Below, in pieces: positions 14,727 to 22,129 of a DNA stretch of 42,706 nt (position 1 is the first letter of the stretch; each line of letters starts with the position of its first letter). Both the position numbers and the translations under genes were made by a program. The notes under the pieces were generated by a model. That model saw nothing but the letters and a program-made list of their open reading frames with translations, searched no databases and was not told where the DNA came from. The stretch comes from a virus: positions 1 through 42,706 of IMG/VR virus record IMGVR_UViG_3300044742_000054; one strand, written 5' to 3'.

Positions 14727-16835
14727 ATGTCTTTCATGGACACGGACCTCGCCCGCTCGGGCTTGGTCGCCACCGACCTATCGTCGATCGAAACACCGAA
14801 CCCCTTCGCCCCCACCACCTCGCAGTACAAGATTCCTTACTGGTTACCGGACGGCACGCCGCATCCGTTCATGTACCGCGAGCGGCTGGAGATACCGCGC
14901 CCCGATCGCGGCAAGTACAACCAGCCGTCGAAAGAGCAGGCGATCGCAGCAGGCCGACCCGAAACCGACACCACCTACCCCTACCTCAATCCATTCATCC
15001 TGCAACGCCGCTTCACCTCCGTGCAGACGGGGCTGACGTGGGCGCAGGTGCGCGCGATCCCGCCGCCCCACGGCGACGGCAAACTGTTCTGCCTCACCGA
15101 GGGCGAGAAGAAAGCGGTGGCGGTGGGGCTGTTCTGCGCGCGGCTGGCGATCGGTATCGGCGGCTGCTACAACGGCGTGGTGCGGGCGTGGGACGGCTCG
15201 TTCGACGTGCATCCCGCGCTGCTGGAGATCATACAAGCGGGCGATCGGGTGGAAGTGGTGTTCGACGCCGACATGCGAACGAATCGCAACGTGGAGCAGG
15301 CGGCGGGTTCGCTGCGCCGGGCGCTGGTGCGGCGCGGCATCCGCGTCTCGTTCGTCGTGGTGCCGCCGACCGTGAAGGGCATCGACGATTGGCTGATGGC
15401 CCACTCGGTGCAGCAACGGGTGGCGGCGTATGAGAGTTTGCAGCGGCTGACGTTCGATCGCGGCGAGTTGCAGGAGGATCGCCCGTCGCTGATCGCTTAC
15501 CTCGACTTGCCGACCAACGACGACGCGCTGATCACCAACGAGGCGGCGGCAGGCCGCGTCCTCGACATGCATGAGCGGTACAAGGACCGCATCTGGATCG
15601 AAGACAGCGAAGACATGATGTATGAGACGGTCACCAGCGACACGCCGCAGCCGGTCACCGACGCCTTCATCGACAAGCAGCCGAAATGGTTTCAGGCGCA
15701 CATCAACCACAGCTTCTCCCCGGCCAAGATCAAGAACGCCTTCGCTGCGCTCGCCGCTGACCAGCACCGCCACCGCAACGCCATCCATGCATATGTCGAT
15801 AGCTTGAAGTGGGACGGCGTCGATCGCTTGGAGTCGATGTTCGTGCGCGGGTGGGGCGCGGTGGACGATCCCTACACCCGCGCCATCGGCAAGGCGTGGC
15901 TGGTCGGCCTCGTTGCAAGGGTGTACCGGCCCGGCTGCGACATGCAGACCATGCTGATCTTGGAGGGGAAGCAGGGCATCGGCAAATCTCGCTCGCTGAA
16001 GGCTCTGGGCGGGCGCTGGTACGTCGAGACGACCGACAAGATGGATAACAAGGACTTTCTGCTCGCCGCGCACAGGAGCCTCATTTTCGACCTTGCCGAG
16101 CTAGGTGCCTACAAATACGCCGACTTCGCCTTCGTCAAGGGGCTGCTCTCCACCGCCGTCGATCTGATCCGCGCCCCCTACGGGCGCAAGGCCGAGGTCA
16201 AGCCGCGCCGGTTCATCATCGTCGGCACCACCAACGAAGACCTGTACCTGCGCGACCTCACCGGCAACCGCCGCTTCTGGCCGATCGCCTGCGGCAACAA
16301 GGTGGATATCGATTGGATCGAAGCCAACCGCGATCAGTTGTTCGCGGAAGCCAAGGTGCGGCTCGACGCCGGGGCCGAGTGGTGGGTGGACGACAGCCTG
16401 ACGCTGGCGGTGCTGGATGCCCGCATCGCCCGCGACCCGTGGGAGGATGCGATCGAAACGGTGCTGCTCGACGTGCAGCGCGGCGCGGCCCTCGTCCTCA
16501 ACAACGTGCCTTATCACTTCGCCCCGTCCGAGGTGCTGCTGCGCGCGGTGAGCAGCGGCAACAACAGCAGCCCGAATTACGCCCGGCTGCATGGACTGAT
16601 GAAGAAGATGTTCCCCGAGTGGGAGCCGTACCACTACGTCAACCCGCTGAAGCCGATCAACGTCGGGGGCGTGATGAAGCCGTCATCGCGCGGGTTCCGC
16701 ATCCCGGTGAGCATCGCGCAGACCGTGGTTACGCCGATCGACGCGGCGACGGTGACCATCTTGAACAGCAAACCCCTTGGCGAGTCGAACGACAGCGCAT
16801 CGCCGCCGGACAATCCATTTATCGTAGGGCCGTGA
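14727..16835 (+). CDS. TOPRIM (DUF3854)-VirE primase-helicase
   Basis: A 702-residue replication protein. The N-terminal half has a TOPRIM-like DUF3854 domain, with LTEGEKKA (Glu125) and FDADM (Asp180, Asp182), the acidic residues that bind metal in DnaG-type primases. The C-terminal half is a virulence-associated E (VapE/VirE) P-loop domain: Walker A GKQGIGKS at 414-421, then LIFDLAEL and a sensor region VGTTNEDLYLRDLTGNRRFW. Proteins with this layout serve as primase-helicases in phages and genetic islands. It is the last replication gene. The ATG follows CTGGGAG by 6 bases. A membrane or capsid-related role of VapE is not suggested here. Confidence 0.9.
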   Translation: MSFMDTDLARSGLVATDLSSIETPNPFAPTTSQYKIPYWLPDGTPHPFMYRERLEIPRPDRGKYNQPSKEQAIAAGRPETDTTYPYLNPFILQRRFTSVQTGLTWAQVRAIPPPHGDGKLFCLTEGEKKAVAVGLFCARLAIGIGGCYNGVVRAWDGSFDVHPALLEIIQAGDRVEVVFDADMRTNRNVEQAAGSLRRALVRRGIRVSFVVVPPTVKGIDDWLMAHSVQQRVAAYESLQRLTFDRGELQEDRPSLIAYLDLPTNDDALITNEAAAGRVLDMHERYKDRIWIEDSEDMMYETVTSDTPQPVTDAFIDKQPKWFQAHINHSFSPAKIKNAFAALAADQHRHRNAIHAYVDSLKWDGVDRLESMFVRGWGAVDDPYTRAIGKAWLVGLVARVYRPGCDMQTMLILEGKQGIGKSRSLKALGGRWYVETTDKMDNKDFLLAAHRSLIFDLAELGAYKYADFAFVKGLLSTAVDLIRAPYGRKAEVKPRRFIIVGTTNEDLYLRDLTGNRRFWPIACGNKVDIDWIEANRDQLFAEAKVRLDAGAEWWVDDSLTLAVLDARIARDPWEDAIETVLLDVQRGAALVLNNVPYHFAPSEVLLRAVSSGNNSSPNYARLHGLMKKMFPEWEPYHYVNPLKPINVGGVMKPSSRGFRIPVSIAQTVVTPIDAATVTILNSKPLGESNDSASPPDNPFIVGP

Positions 16836-16936
16836 TGACCCGCAGCGGGCATTCGGGGGCGGATAGGTCGTGCCGCCGCTCCTAGAGGGTAGACGGGGGG
16901 CTACCGTAAGTGCCCGCACCCCCCATCCATACAACC

Positions 16937-17032
16937 ATGCTGCGCCGACTTCTTGAAGCGTTGCTGATCATCGCGGTGTGGGCGTTCGTGCTGTACGTCT
17001 TGATGTGTGCTTTCGAGGGAGGATGGAAATGA
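16937..17032 (+). CDS. 31-residue membrane microprotein
   Basis: A very short gene (MLRRLLEALLIIAVWAFVLY and so on) with one strong hydrophobic helix preceded by two arginines, which would place its N-terminus in the cytoplasm. It overlaps the next gene by ATGA at 17029, and this overlap also fixes the start of that gene. No good ribosome site is visible upstream, which lowers confidence. Function unknown. Confidence 0.5.
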   Translation: MLRRLLEALLIIAVWAFVLYVLMCAFEGGWK

Positions 17033-17589
17033 ACGAGAAGATCGCCGCGCCGCCGCGAGAGCCGTGCAAGCCGCAGCAATGTCGTTGGACGCCGATGGCC
17101 TGCGCCAACGTAGGCCGGTGCCTGTATGCTGACGCACAGGTGCCGCCGCCCCCTGCGCCCGCCGACGCGCTGATTGCGAGGATAACTGGCTATCTCTCCA
17201 CCGGGGGATTGTTCAATCCCGAGCTTGCCCAACATGACGCGGTGCGCGATTTACTCATCGACTGCCGTGACCGCATCGCCGCGCTGGACCGAGACAACGC
17301 AATGCAGCATGAAGGGTTGCGGCAAGGTGTAGACAGGATCGCCGCGCTGACGGCAGAGCGGGACAAGCTACAGGAATTGGCGAATGACGGAATCCATGCC
17401 GAACGCGCCGCGCTGATCCGCGCCACCAAGGCCGAGGCCCGCGCTGATGCGATGCGAGATGCGCTACGCAATGCAGTCATCGACCGCCGCATCTGCAACC
17501 TATGCAAGACTTACTTTGGGGACGGCGGGGAGCAGCACGTCCCCGGTTGTCTCGCAGCCCTCGACGCCGCGCTGAAGGAGCCGAAATGA
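17029..17589 (+). CDS. Coiled-coil protein with C-terminal zinc finger, paralogue 1
   Basis: A 186-residue protein. The start at 17029 is set by the ATGA overlap and GGGAGG six bases upstream; the frame is open to 16978. N-terminal cysteines (CKPQQC) are followed by a Pro-rich hinge (DAQVPPPPAPADALIARI), then a long coiled coil (about 75-155, with RIAALTAERDKLQEL and AEARADAMRDALR), and a C-terminal CNLC-x10-H-x3-C zinc-finger motif ending in GCLAALDAALKEPK. The next gene is its tandem paralogue and shares a 51-bp and a 41-bp identical DNA segment with it. The function is unknown; coiled coil plus zinc finger suggests a dimeric adaptor or nucleic-acid-binding protein. Confidence 0.75.
   Translation: MNEKIAAPPREPCKPQQCRWTPMACANVGRCLYADAQVPPPPAPADALIARITGYLSTGGLFNPELAQHDAVRDLLIDCRDRIAALDRDNAMQHEGLRQGVDRIAALTAERDKLQELANDGIHAERAALIRATKAEARADAMRDALRNAVIDRRICNLCKTYFGDGGEQHVPGCLAALDAALKEPK
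17131..17181 (+). repeat. 51-bp repeat, copy 1 (with 17709-17759)
   Basis: Identical over 51 bases to 17709-17759. It encodes the Pro-rich hinge shared by the two tandem paralogues. Confidence 0.9.
17545..17585 (+). repeat. 41-bp repeat, copy 1 (with 18075-18115)
   Basis: Identical over 41 bases to 18075-18115. It encodes the common C-terminus of the paralogues and contains the AAGGAG ribosome site for the next gene in both places. Confidence 0.9.
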
Positions 17590-18122
17590 CCGCCGCGCCG
17601 CCGCGAGAGCCGACTGAGGCGATGGACATGGCGGGCTATCGCGTGCTGCAACATTACGCTGAGGCTGACTGCCGCCCGACAGCAAAGCAGGTGTGGCGAG
17701 CCATGTACGACGCACAGGTGCCGCCGCCCCCTGCGCCCGCCGACGCGCTGATTGCGAGGCTGAACTCAATCGTGATGCACCAATTTATTGTGCTTGACCG
17801 CGAAGCAGTGGCGATGGCCCGCGACCGCATCGCCGCGCTGACGGCAGAGTTGGCGGAGCAAGAACGTACTGGAAGCGACTGGCTGCGGCAGCGAGATGCT
17901 GCGCTGGACCGCGCCGAGCAAGCCGAGGCCCGCGCTGATGCGCTGCGGGAGTTGCTGCGGGGAGAAGTAATACACGGTATGACCAAAGACCCGCGTAGCT
18001 ACGCGATTACGCATCACCTTTGCCAACTGTGCAAAGCGGATTGGGTCGCGGGAGCGCCAGAGACACACTCGACAGGTTGTCTCGCAGCCCTCGACGCCGC
18101 GCTGAAGGAGCCGAAGACGTGA
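17586..18122 (+). CDS. Coiled-coil protein with C-terminal zinc finger, paralogue 2
   Basis: A 178-residue tandem paralogue of the preceding gene. It keeps the start region APPREP, the Pro hinge DAQVPPPPAPADALIARL, the coiled coil (RIAALTAELAEQE to AEARADALRELLR) and the terminal CQLC-x11-H-x3-C plus GCLAALDAALKEPK. The middle has diverged, and the N-terminal cysteine pair is lost. ATGA overlap with the first copy and AAGGAG just upstream fix the start. Identical DNA at both ends with diverged centres suggests recent duplication, conversion or strong selection on the ends. Confidence 0.75.
   Translation: MTAAPPREPTEAMDMAGYRVLQHYAEADCRPTAKQVWRAMYDAQVPPPPAPADALIARLNSIVMHQFIVLDREAVAMARDRIAALTAELAEQERTGSDWLRQRDAALDRAEQAEARADALRELLRGEVIHGMTKDPRSYAITHHLCQLCKADWVAGAPETHSTGCLAALDAALKEPKT
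17709..17759 (+). repeat. 51-bp repeat, copy 2
   Basis: Second copy of the hinge segment at 17131-17181, 578 bases downstream. Confidence 0.9.
18075..18115 (+). repeat. 41-bp repeat, copy 2
   Basis: Second copy of the C-terminal segment at 17545-17585; it supplies the ribosome site for the GTG start at 18119. Confidence 0.9.
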
Positions 18123-18307
18123 CACCGCATAAGCCGCGCCGTGATCACGTCACCGGCCCCCGTGTCGAGCAGGTGGGCGATCCGGCAGCGGCGTGCCTGC
18201 TGGCGGCGTGTCTCGGCTACCCCGCCCACGTTGGCGCGGGTCTTGCTTCGGTTGTCCCGCAACCCCCTGTTTTGCCCCCTCCTGTAAAGAAAGGCGACAT
18301 GCCATGA
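18119..18307 (+). CDS. 62-residue protein, GTG start
   Basis: A small gene with GTG at 18119 overlapping the previous stop (GTGA), AAGGAG at 18105-18110, and an ATGA overlap with the PEP-CTERM gene at 18304. These three features together make translation likely. The product has a short Ala/Leu-rich central helix (DPAAACLLAACLGYPAHVGAGLASV) between a basic N-terminus and a Pro-rich C-terminus. It is not recognised. Confidence 0.5.
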   Translation: MTPHKPRRDHVTGPRVEQVGDPAAACLLAACLGYPAHVGAGLASVVPQPPVLPPPVKKGDMP

Positions 18308-19011
18308 AGAAACTCCTGCTCGCTCTTGCCCTTGCGGCGCTCGCTGCCCCGGCGTCCGCCATCCTGCAACTCTCGGCCAACATCAACGGGATGCTGTTCA
18401 ACTGCGCCGATCAGGCCGCGTGCGACACCAACCTCGCCGTGGGCCAACTCCAGATCGCCAACCAGACCTTCAACGGGGTGGAGATCGTCGGCTCCTCGCA
18501 GTTCCAGACCATCGGCACCACCAACTTCCTCAACACCTCCTCGTTCCAGTTCATCAACCACAACCTCGCCGCCGCAAGTGTCATTTTCGCCGTCAGCGGG
18601 ATCAATTTCCTCGGCCCGGTCAACAACTTCTCCGCAAGCGGCAGCGGAACGTGGCAGAGCGCCAACGGCTCGACCATCAACCTGTCATGGTACGGCGATC
18701 CCGCCAACGCGCAGGGCGCGGACAGCCCGCTCGACCTCCCCGGCCTTCTGCTTGCCAGTTTTGCGGATGCGGCAGGGAGTGATGCCGACGCCTTCGCCTA
18801 CAGCGTCGGCGGGCCGTTCGCGGCGGCAGGGCTGCACAGCATGAGCCTCGGCACCAGCGGCGTGCTGACGGCGTGGGACGGCGTAGCGGGTAACGAGAGC
18901 GTGCTGGTCGGTCGGGCGCAAGCCCTGATCACCCAAGAGGTGCCGGAGCCTGCCACGCTGGCGCTGATGGGGCTGGCGCTGGTAGGCGCAGGCGTCGCGC
19001 GTCGGCGGTGA
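18304..19011 (+). CDS. Secreted PEP-CTERM sorting-signal protein
   Basis: A 235-residue exported protein. Residues 1-19 are a signal peptide (MKKLLLALALAALAAPASA). The body is rich in Asn, Ser, Gly and Ala with beta-type patterns and two cysteines (FNCADQAAC). The end is a complete PEP-CTERM signal: VPEP at 213-216, a hydrophobic helix and a terminal RRR. In bacteria, exosortase (EpsH/XrtA) recognises this signal, removes it and releases or anchors the protein at the cell surface, often alongside exopolysaccharide. No exosortase is in the phage, so the host must supply it. The ATGA overlap with the preceding gene fixes the start and shows it belongs to the operon. A role in altering the host surface, for example masking receptors, is inference. 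Confidence 0.9.
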   Translation: MKKLLLALALAALAAPASAILQLSANINGMLFNCADQAACDTNLAVGQLQIANQTFNGVEIVGSSQFQTIGTTNFLNTSSFQFINHNLAAASVIFAVSGINFLGPVNNFSASGSGTWQSANGSTINLSWYGDPANAQGADSPLDLPGLLLASFADAAGSDADAFAYSVGGPFAAAGLHSMSLGTSGVLTAWDGVAGNESVLVGRAQALITQEVPEPATLALMGLALVGAGVARRR

Positions 19012-19253
19012 CCCTCTGCTACCTTTGCGGCAGGCGGGTTACCCAGTACTGCGGCAAGGTTTCGATCCACAGGGAGCGGCGCGATAACACGCGCCGTCTT
19101 TCTGTCTGCCCCACCACCGGCCTGCCGTGGAAGACGCTGCTGCGGCAGATCGATCGGCTGGCTTCGGTCAAGGAGCCGCCGGAACAAACACCGGGGGCAC
19201 CACCACCACCGGAGGAACCACGACCACCGGGCTGTTGTCCTGCGTCCCGGTAG
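19008..19253 (+). CDS. Possible small CxxC protein at the convergent junction
   Basis: An 81-residue frame starting at GTG 19008 in a GTGA overlap with the PEP-CTERM gene. The first half has Cys4, Cys7, Cys15 and Cys34 (CYLCGRR, YCGK, VCPTTG) and a helical stretch (WKTLLRQIDRLASVKE), which looks like a genuine zinc-binding fold. The last 25 residues are Pro-rich and antisense to the end of the leftward lipoprotein gene, overlapping it by 86 bases. The coupling and the cysteines favour a real gene; the lack of a clear ribosome site and the overlap argue for caution. Confidence 0.45.
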   Translation: MTLCYLCGRRVTQYCGKVSIHRERRDNTRRLSVCPTTGLPWKTLLRQIDRLASVKEPPEQTPGAPPPPEEPRPPGCCPASR

Positions 19254-19809
19254 TCGGCGCGTTCTGCCCCGGCCCGCCGACGAGGACGAACCCATCGCGG
19301 TTGGTGATGTCGTTCTCGGTGTGGATGTTGGTGATGCTGGTCGGCAACAGCGCCTGCGGCACCGGCTTGAACGCGGCGAGCGCGGCGTAGGACGCCTGTG
19401 TGGTGGTGGCTTGGTTGTTCGACTGTACTTTCCCGAGTTGATAACCGAAATACGACGACACCAAGGCCGTCGTCGGTCCCGCGAACACCGCCGCCCATTT
19501 CAACGCGCGATCCTCCTGTGTCTCGGGGATGCGCGGCAGTTGCACGGCAATGTTCTGCGCGTGCCCGTCGCTGCGACCGACGAGGGCCAGCGCCATGATC
19601 GCCATGCTCTTCGTTTGTTGATCGCTGCGCTCCGCGATCTGCGCCATCGCGATGTACCGCGCCTCGTCGGCTCGCGCCTTCGCCACATCGACCTCGCGCT
19701 GCGACGTTATCGTCAGCCGGTACGCTTCCATCTGCAACACGAAGTTGGGGTCGATGGTGGTGGCGCATCCAGTTATGCATGACATGCATAGCGCGGCGAC
19801 GATTCGCAT
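19168..19809 (-). CDS. Putative outer-membrane lipoprotein
   Basis: A 213-residue protein, last gene of the leftward late block. The N-terminus has a short hydrophobic stretch and a lipobox ITGC with the acylated Cys15. A charged helical segment follows (30-70), then a hydrophobic segment (104-126, ALKWAAVFAGPTTALVSSYFGYQLG) that could span a membrane. The C-terminal 60 residues end in Val/Pro repeats. A lipoprotein with a second membrane segment is reminiscent of single-gene spanins, but those have their membrane helix at the very C-terminus, so this is only one option. Virion or lysis function is inferred from its place after the tail genes. Confidence 0.65.
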   Translation of the reverse strand: MRIVAALCMSCITGCATTIDPNFVLQMEAYRLTITSQREVDVAKARADEARYIAMAQIAERSDQQTKSMAIMALALVGRSDGHAQNIAVQLPRIPETQEDRALKWAAVFAGPTTALVSSYFGYQLGKVQSNNQATTTQASYAALAAFKPVPQALLPTSITNIHTENDITNRDGFVLVGGPGQNAPTTGTQDNSPVVVVPPVVVVPPVFVPAAP

Positions 19810-19811
19810 GA

Positions 19812-19946
19812 CTACCTCCCGAAGAAAAACGCGATCAGCGCGGTGACGAAGGCGACGATCATACCCTCCAGCGCAAGGATGACGACGCGCATCCGCGCTT
19901 CAAGGAGAGCGAGGCGCACCTCGACCGGCTTGTTGCTATCGACCAT
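19812..19946 (-). CDS. 44-residue single-span membrane protein
   Basis: A short gene two bases upstream of the lipoprotein gene. A charged N-terminal helix (EVRLALLEARMR) is followed by one membrane helix (about 22-43, VILALEGMIVAFVTALIAFFFGR). This layout, a small protein with a soluble N-terminal helix and one C-terminal span, is compatible with a type of holin or pinholin, but there is no family match. The ribosome site GAGGA lies in the end of the preceding gene. Position beside a lipoprotein makes a lysis role plausible. Confidence 0.6.
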   Translation of the reverse strand: MVDSNKPVEVRLALLEARMRVVILALEGMIVAFVTALIAFFFGR

Positions 19947-19950
19947 GTAC

Positions 19951-21516
19951 TCAATCTTCCTCGCCCCGCAACAATTTTGCTAACTTCTCCCGGCGGTACG
20001 CCTCATCCGCTTCCCGCCGCACGGTGGTCTGATCTACGAACGGAGCCGTTCTCATCTCATCGGTGATATGCCGAGCGCGCATCCCGCCGCCGGGGAACAC
20101 ATGCACAGGAATCTCCGACTCGGGGCCGAACATCTGTGCGATCGAATGTGATCGATGCCGACCTTCGTGCCCTGTGATGTCCCACGTCTTGCGCGCCTCA
20201 TTCCAGCGCGAGTCGAGGAAAGGCTGACCCAGCGGTCGCCCCTCCGTCAACGCTTTCTGGAGAAAGGCCAACGACTCTGGATCGTGATGCACCGGAGGGG
20301 CCAACTCCAGAAACTTCGACGCGGGCATCGTCGTCTGGAACCCCATGTAATCGATGTTGCGGTTGTTGGGGGTCGCGCCGATGCCGTGCTTCGCGCTGAA
20401 CCGTGGCGGGCTACCGCGCCGCTGTAGGTCGAGCATCGCCTCGGTGATCTCGGCGTGCGGTGTGACCGTGCCCGCCACTTTATCCCACACGCTGTGATGC
20501 GTCAGCGATTGGTAGAACGGCTCCAGCGACGGGTCGAGCGCAAGCGCCATCGCCTTCTGCCGCGCCGCGAGCCGATCGACTGCTTGGTTGCCGCCCTCGC
20601 CGCCACCGCGACGAAAGAATTTCCCCGCCTCATGTTTCGTATCCGGCGCGTGCAGCGCAAGCTGCCGTGCATCCAGCACCGGGATGTCGCCGCGCCCAAG
20701 CAGCGACGCCAAGAACCCCGACTTGGCGGGGCCGATCCACGGTATGTCCTGCGCGAACTTGTGCCAATCCTCGACGCTGCCGCCAAGCGCCGGACCAAGC
20801 TGCTGTGCTTTCGCGCCGAGGTTCTCCGCGCCGTAGGTCAAGTCCCTGCCGAGGGACTCGGCCTTGCCGAACGGCGCGAACCCTTCCGTCAAGTTGCTGA
20901 TGGCTTTCGGATCGGCCACCCCTTGCTGCGCGGCGGCACGATAATCCCGACCCGCACTCGACAGCAGCCAATCAGCTATGTAGTCCTCGGGGCGGATATT
21001 GCCTCGGTACGGTATGTCACGCGACCGCCGCCCGATGGAGCCGGTGGTGATCGCGTATGCCTTTTGTAGATCGTCTACGTCGAGGTCGCCTGACTTCGCT
21101 CGCGCCGCCTGCTGCTGCATGAATGGGCCGAACTCTTTCTGGACGTGCGCGGGCACCTCGGTAAGCCCCAGTTCCTTCTGCACGTCGGCAGCGTTGCGCC
21201 ACTTCCACCCCTTGATGAGATCGGGGCCGAGTGCGCCGACCATCGCCAGCCCCTTGAGGCCGGTCTTGAGCGGCGGGCCAGCGAGTTCGCCCCCGGTCTG
21301 CGCGATGCCGGCGCCTTCCTTCTCACCGACGAGCGCGGTGGCGAGCGCCTTGGCTCGCTCCGACATGCGCTCCGACGCTTCAAGGCGCTCACCGCGCCCC
21401 GGCAGCGGCAGGACGTAGTTGGAGAGCCATGCAAGATCGGCTGGCAGCGACGCCGCGCCACGGGCGACACCGCGCCCGATATCGCGCAACGACGCGAGGT
21501 GATCTTGCAGGCCCAT
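19951..21516 (-). CDS. Large virion-type protein with HEGRHR motif
   Basis: A 521-residue protein of unknown family. The N-terminal 130 residues are helical with Gly/Ala-rich stretches, like phage internal virion proteins. Near the C-terminus is a striking conserved-looking block: GQPFLDSRWNEARKTWDITG followed by HEGRHRSHSI and IPVHVF. HEGRHR-type motifs also occur in ParB/Srx-like and other polyvalent phage proteins, where the histidines and glutamate may be catalytic. It may be an injected enzyme. Its place after the tail-fibre genes fits either an ejected protein or a lysis-associated enzyme. The start follows the small membrane gene by 8 bases. Confidence 0.6.
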   Translation of the reverse strand: MGLQDHLASLRDIGRGVARGAASLPADLAWLSNYVLPLPGRGERLEASERMSERAKALATALVGEKEGAGIAQTGGELAGPPLKTGLKGLAMVGALGPDLIKGWKWRNAADVQKELGLTEVPAHVQKEFGPFMQQQAARAKSGDLDVDDLQKAYAITTGSIGRRSRDIPYRGNIRPEDYIADWLLSSAGRDYRAAAQQGVADPKAISNLTEGFAPFGKAESLGRDLTYGAENLGAKAQQLGPALGGSVEDWHKFAQDIPWIGPAKSGFLASLLGRGDIPVLDARQLALHAPDTKHEAGKFFRRGGGEGGNQAVDRLAARQKAMALALDPSLEPFYQSLTHHSVWDKVAGTVTPHAEITEAMLDLQRRGSPPRFSAKHGIGATPNNRNIDYMGFQTTMPASKFLELAPPVHHDPESLAFLQKALTEGRPLGQPFLDSRWNEARKTWDITGHEGRHRSHSIAQMFGPESEIPVHVFPGGGMRARHITDEMRTAPFVDQTTVRREADEAYRREKLAKLLRGEED

Positions 21517-21524
21517 CTATGCAG

Positions 21525-21692
21525 CTACTGAATCGGACTGCCGAAGACCTTCCAGCCGAGGATGAGCAGCAGGATGAATAGCAGCAGGTTCGGCCCCGCC
21601 ACCTGCCAAGCCACCGGCCCGCGAAACGTCCCGTAGCCGTAGCCAACGAGCCACAGCAGCATGAGAATCCAGAACAATAATCCGAGCGTCAT
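21525..21692 (-). CDS. 55-residue two-span membrane protein
   Basis: A small gene starting in an ATGA overlap with the gene at 21689-22129. It has two membrane helices, MTLGLLFWILMLLWLVGYGY and, after a Gly/Pro/Trp-containing turn, NLLLFILLLILGWKVFG. Two-span hairpin proteins of this size next to lysis or tail genes are typical holin candidates, but no homology is claimed. Confidence 0.65.
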   Translation of the reverse strand: MTLGLLFWILMLLWLVGYGYGTFRGPVAWQVAGPNLLLFILLLILGWKVFGSPIQ

Positions 21693-22129
21693 GGTTTCAC
21701 TCCTTTGCGTTTCGCCTTGCGAACATACGCCAAGGCGCTTCTCTCCATTGGCGTCAACACCACGGTCGGTGGCGTAGCGGTCGGCTCTCCTTCGGGCGGT
21801 GGGGGAGGATCACCGGGGATCGGCCAGCCCGCCCACGTCAGCGGGTAATCGCCGGGGCCGAACAAGTCGCGCTTGATGATGATGCTGCCGTCGTCCTGCA
21901 ACTCCGCTTCATGCAGGACGACGTAGGGCGACTTGTCGAAGATCGGATACACCAGCACGTCCCAGAAGTCGGTGGTGCCAGCCAACGGCGCTGGCCCCTG
22001 CTTGATGATGGTCGGTTCGATGTTGACCCCGACGCGACCTTGGACGAGAAGTTGTTGCGGATCGGTCGGGTCTTGCGGGTCGGCGGTCGGGCCAGCGAAG
22101 GCAACGAGGCGGGTGCAGACGGCGCTCAT
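21689..22129 (-). CDS. Hypothetical protein, tail-region
   Basis: A 146-residue protein. The open frame reaches 22204, but the ATGA overlap with the 30-residue gene puts the start at 22129. Residues 30-100 look like a compact beta domain (VGVNIEPTIIKQG, FWDVLVYPIFDKSPYVVLHEAEL, GSIIIKRDLFGPGDY). The C-terminus has a Pro-rich linker and a basic tail (YVRKAKRKGVKP). No family recognised; a structural or fibre-assembly role is suggested only by its neighbours. Confidence 0.65.
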   Translation of the reverse strand: MSAVCTRLVAFAGPTADPQDPTDPQQLLVQGRVGVNIEPTIIKQGPAPLAGTTDFWDVLVYPIFDKSPYVVLHEAELQDDGSIIIKRDLFGPGDYPLTWAGWPIPGDPPPPPEGEPTATPPTVVLTPMERSALAYVRKAKRKGVKP

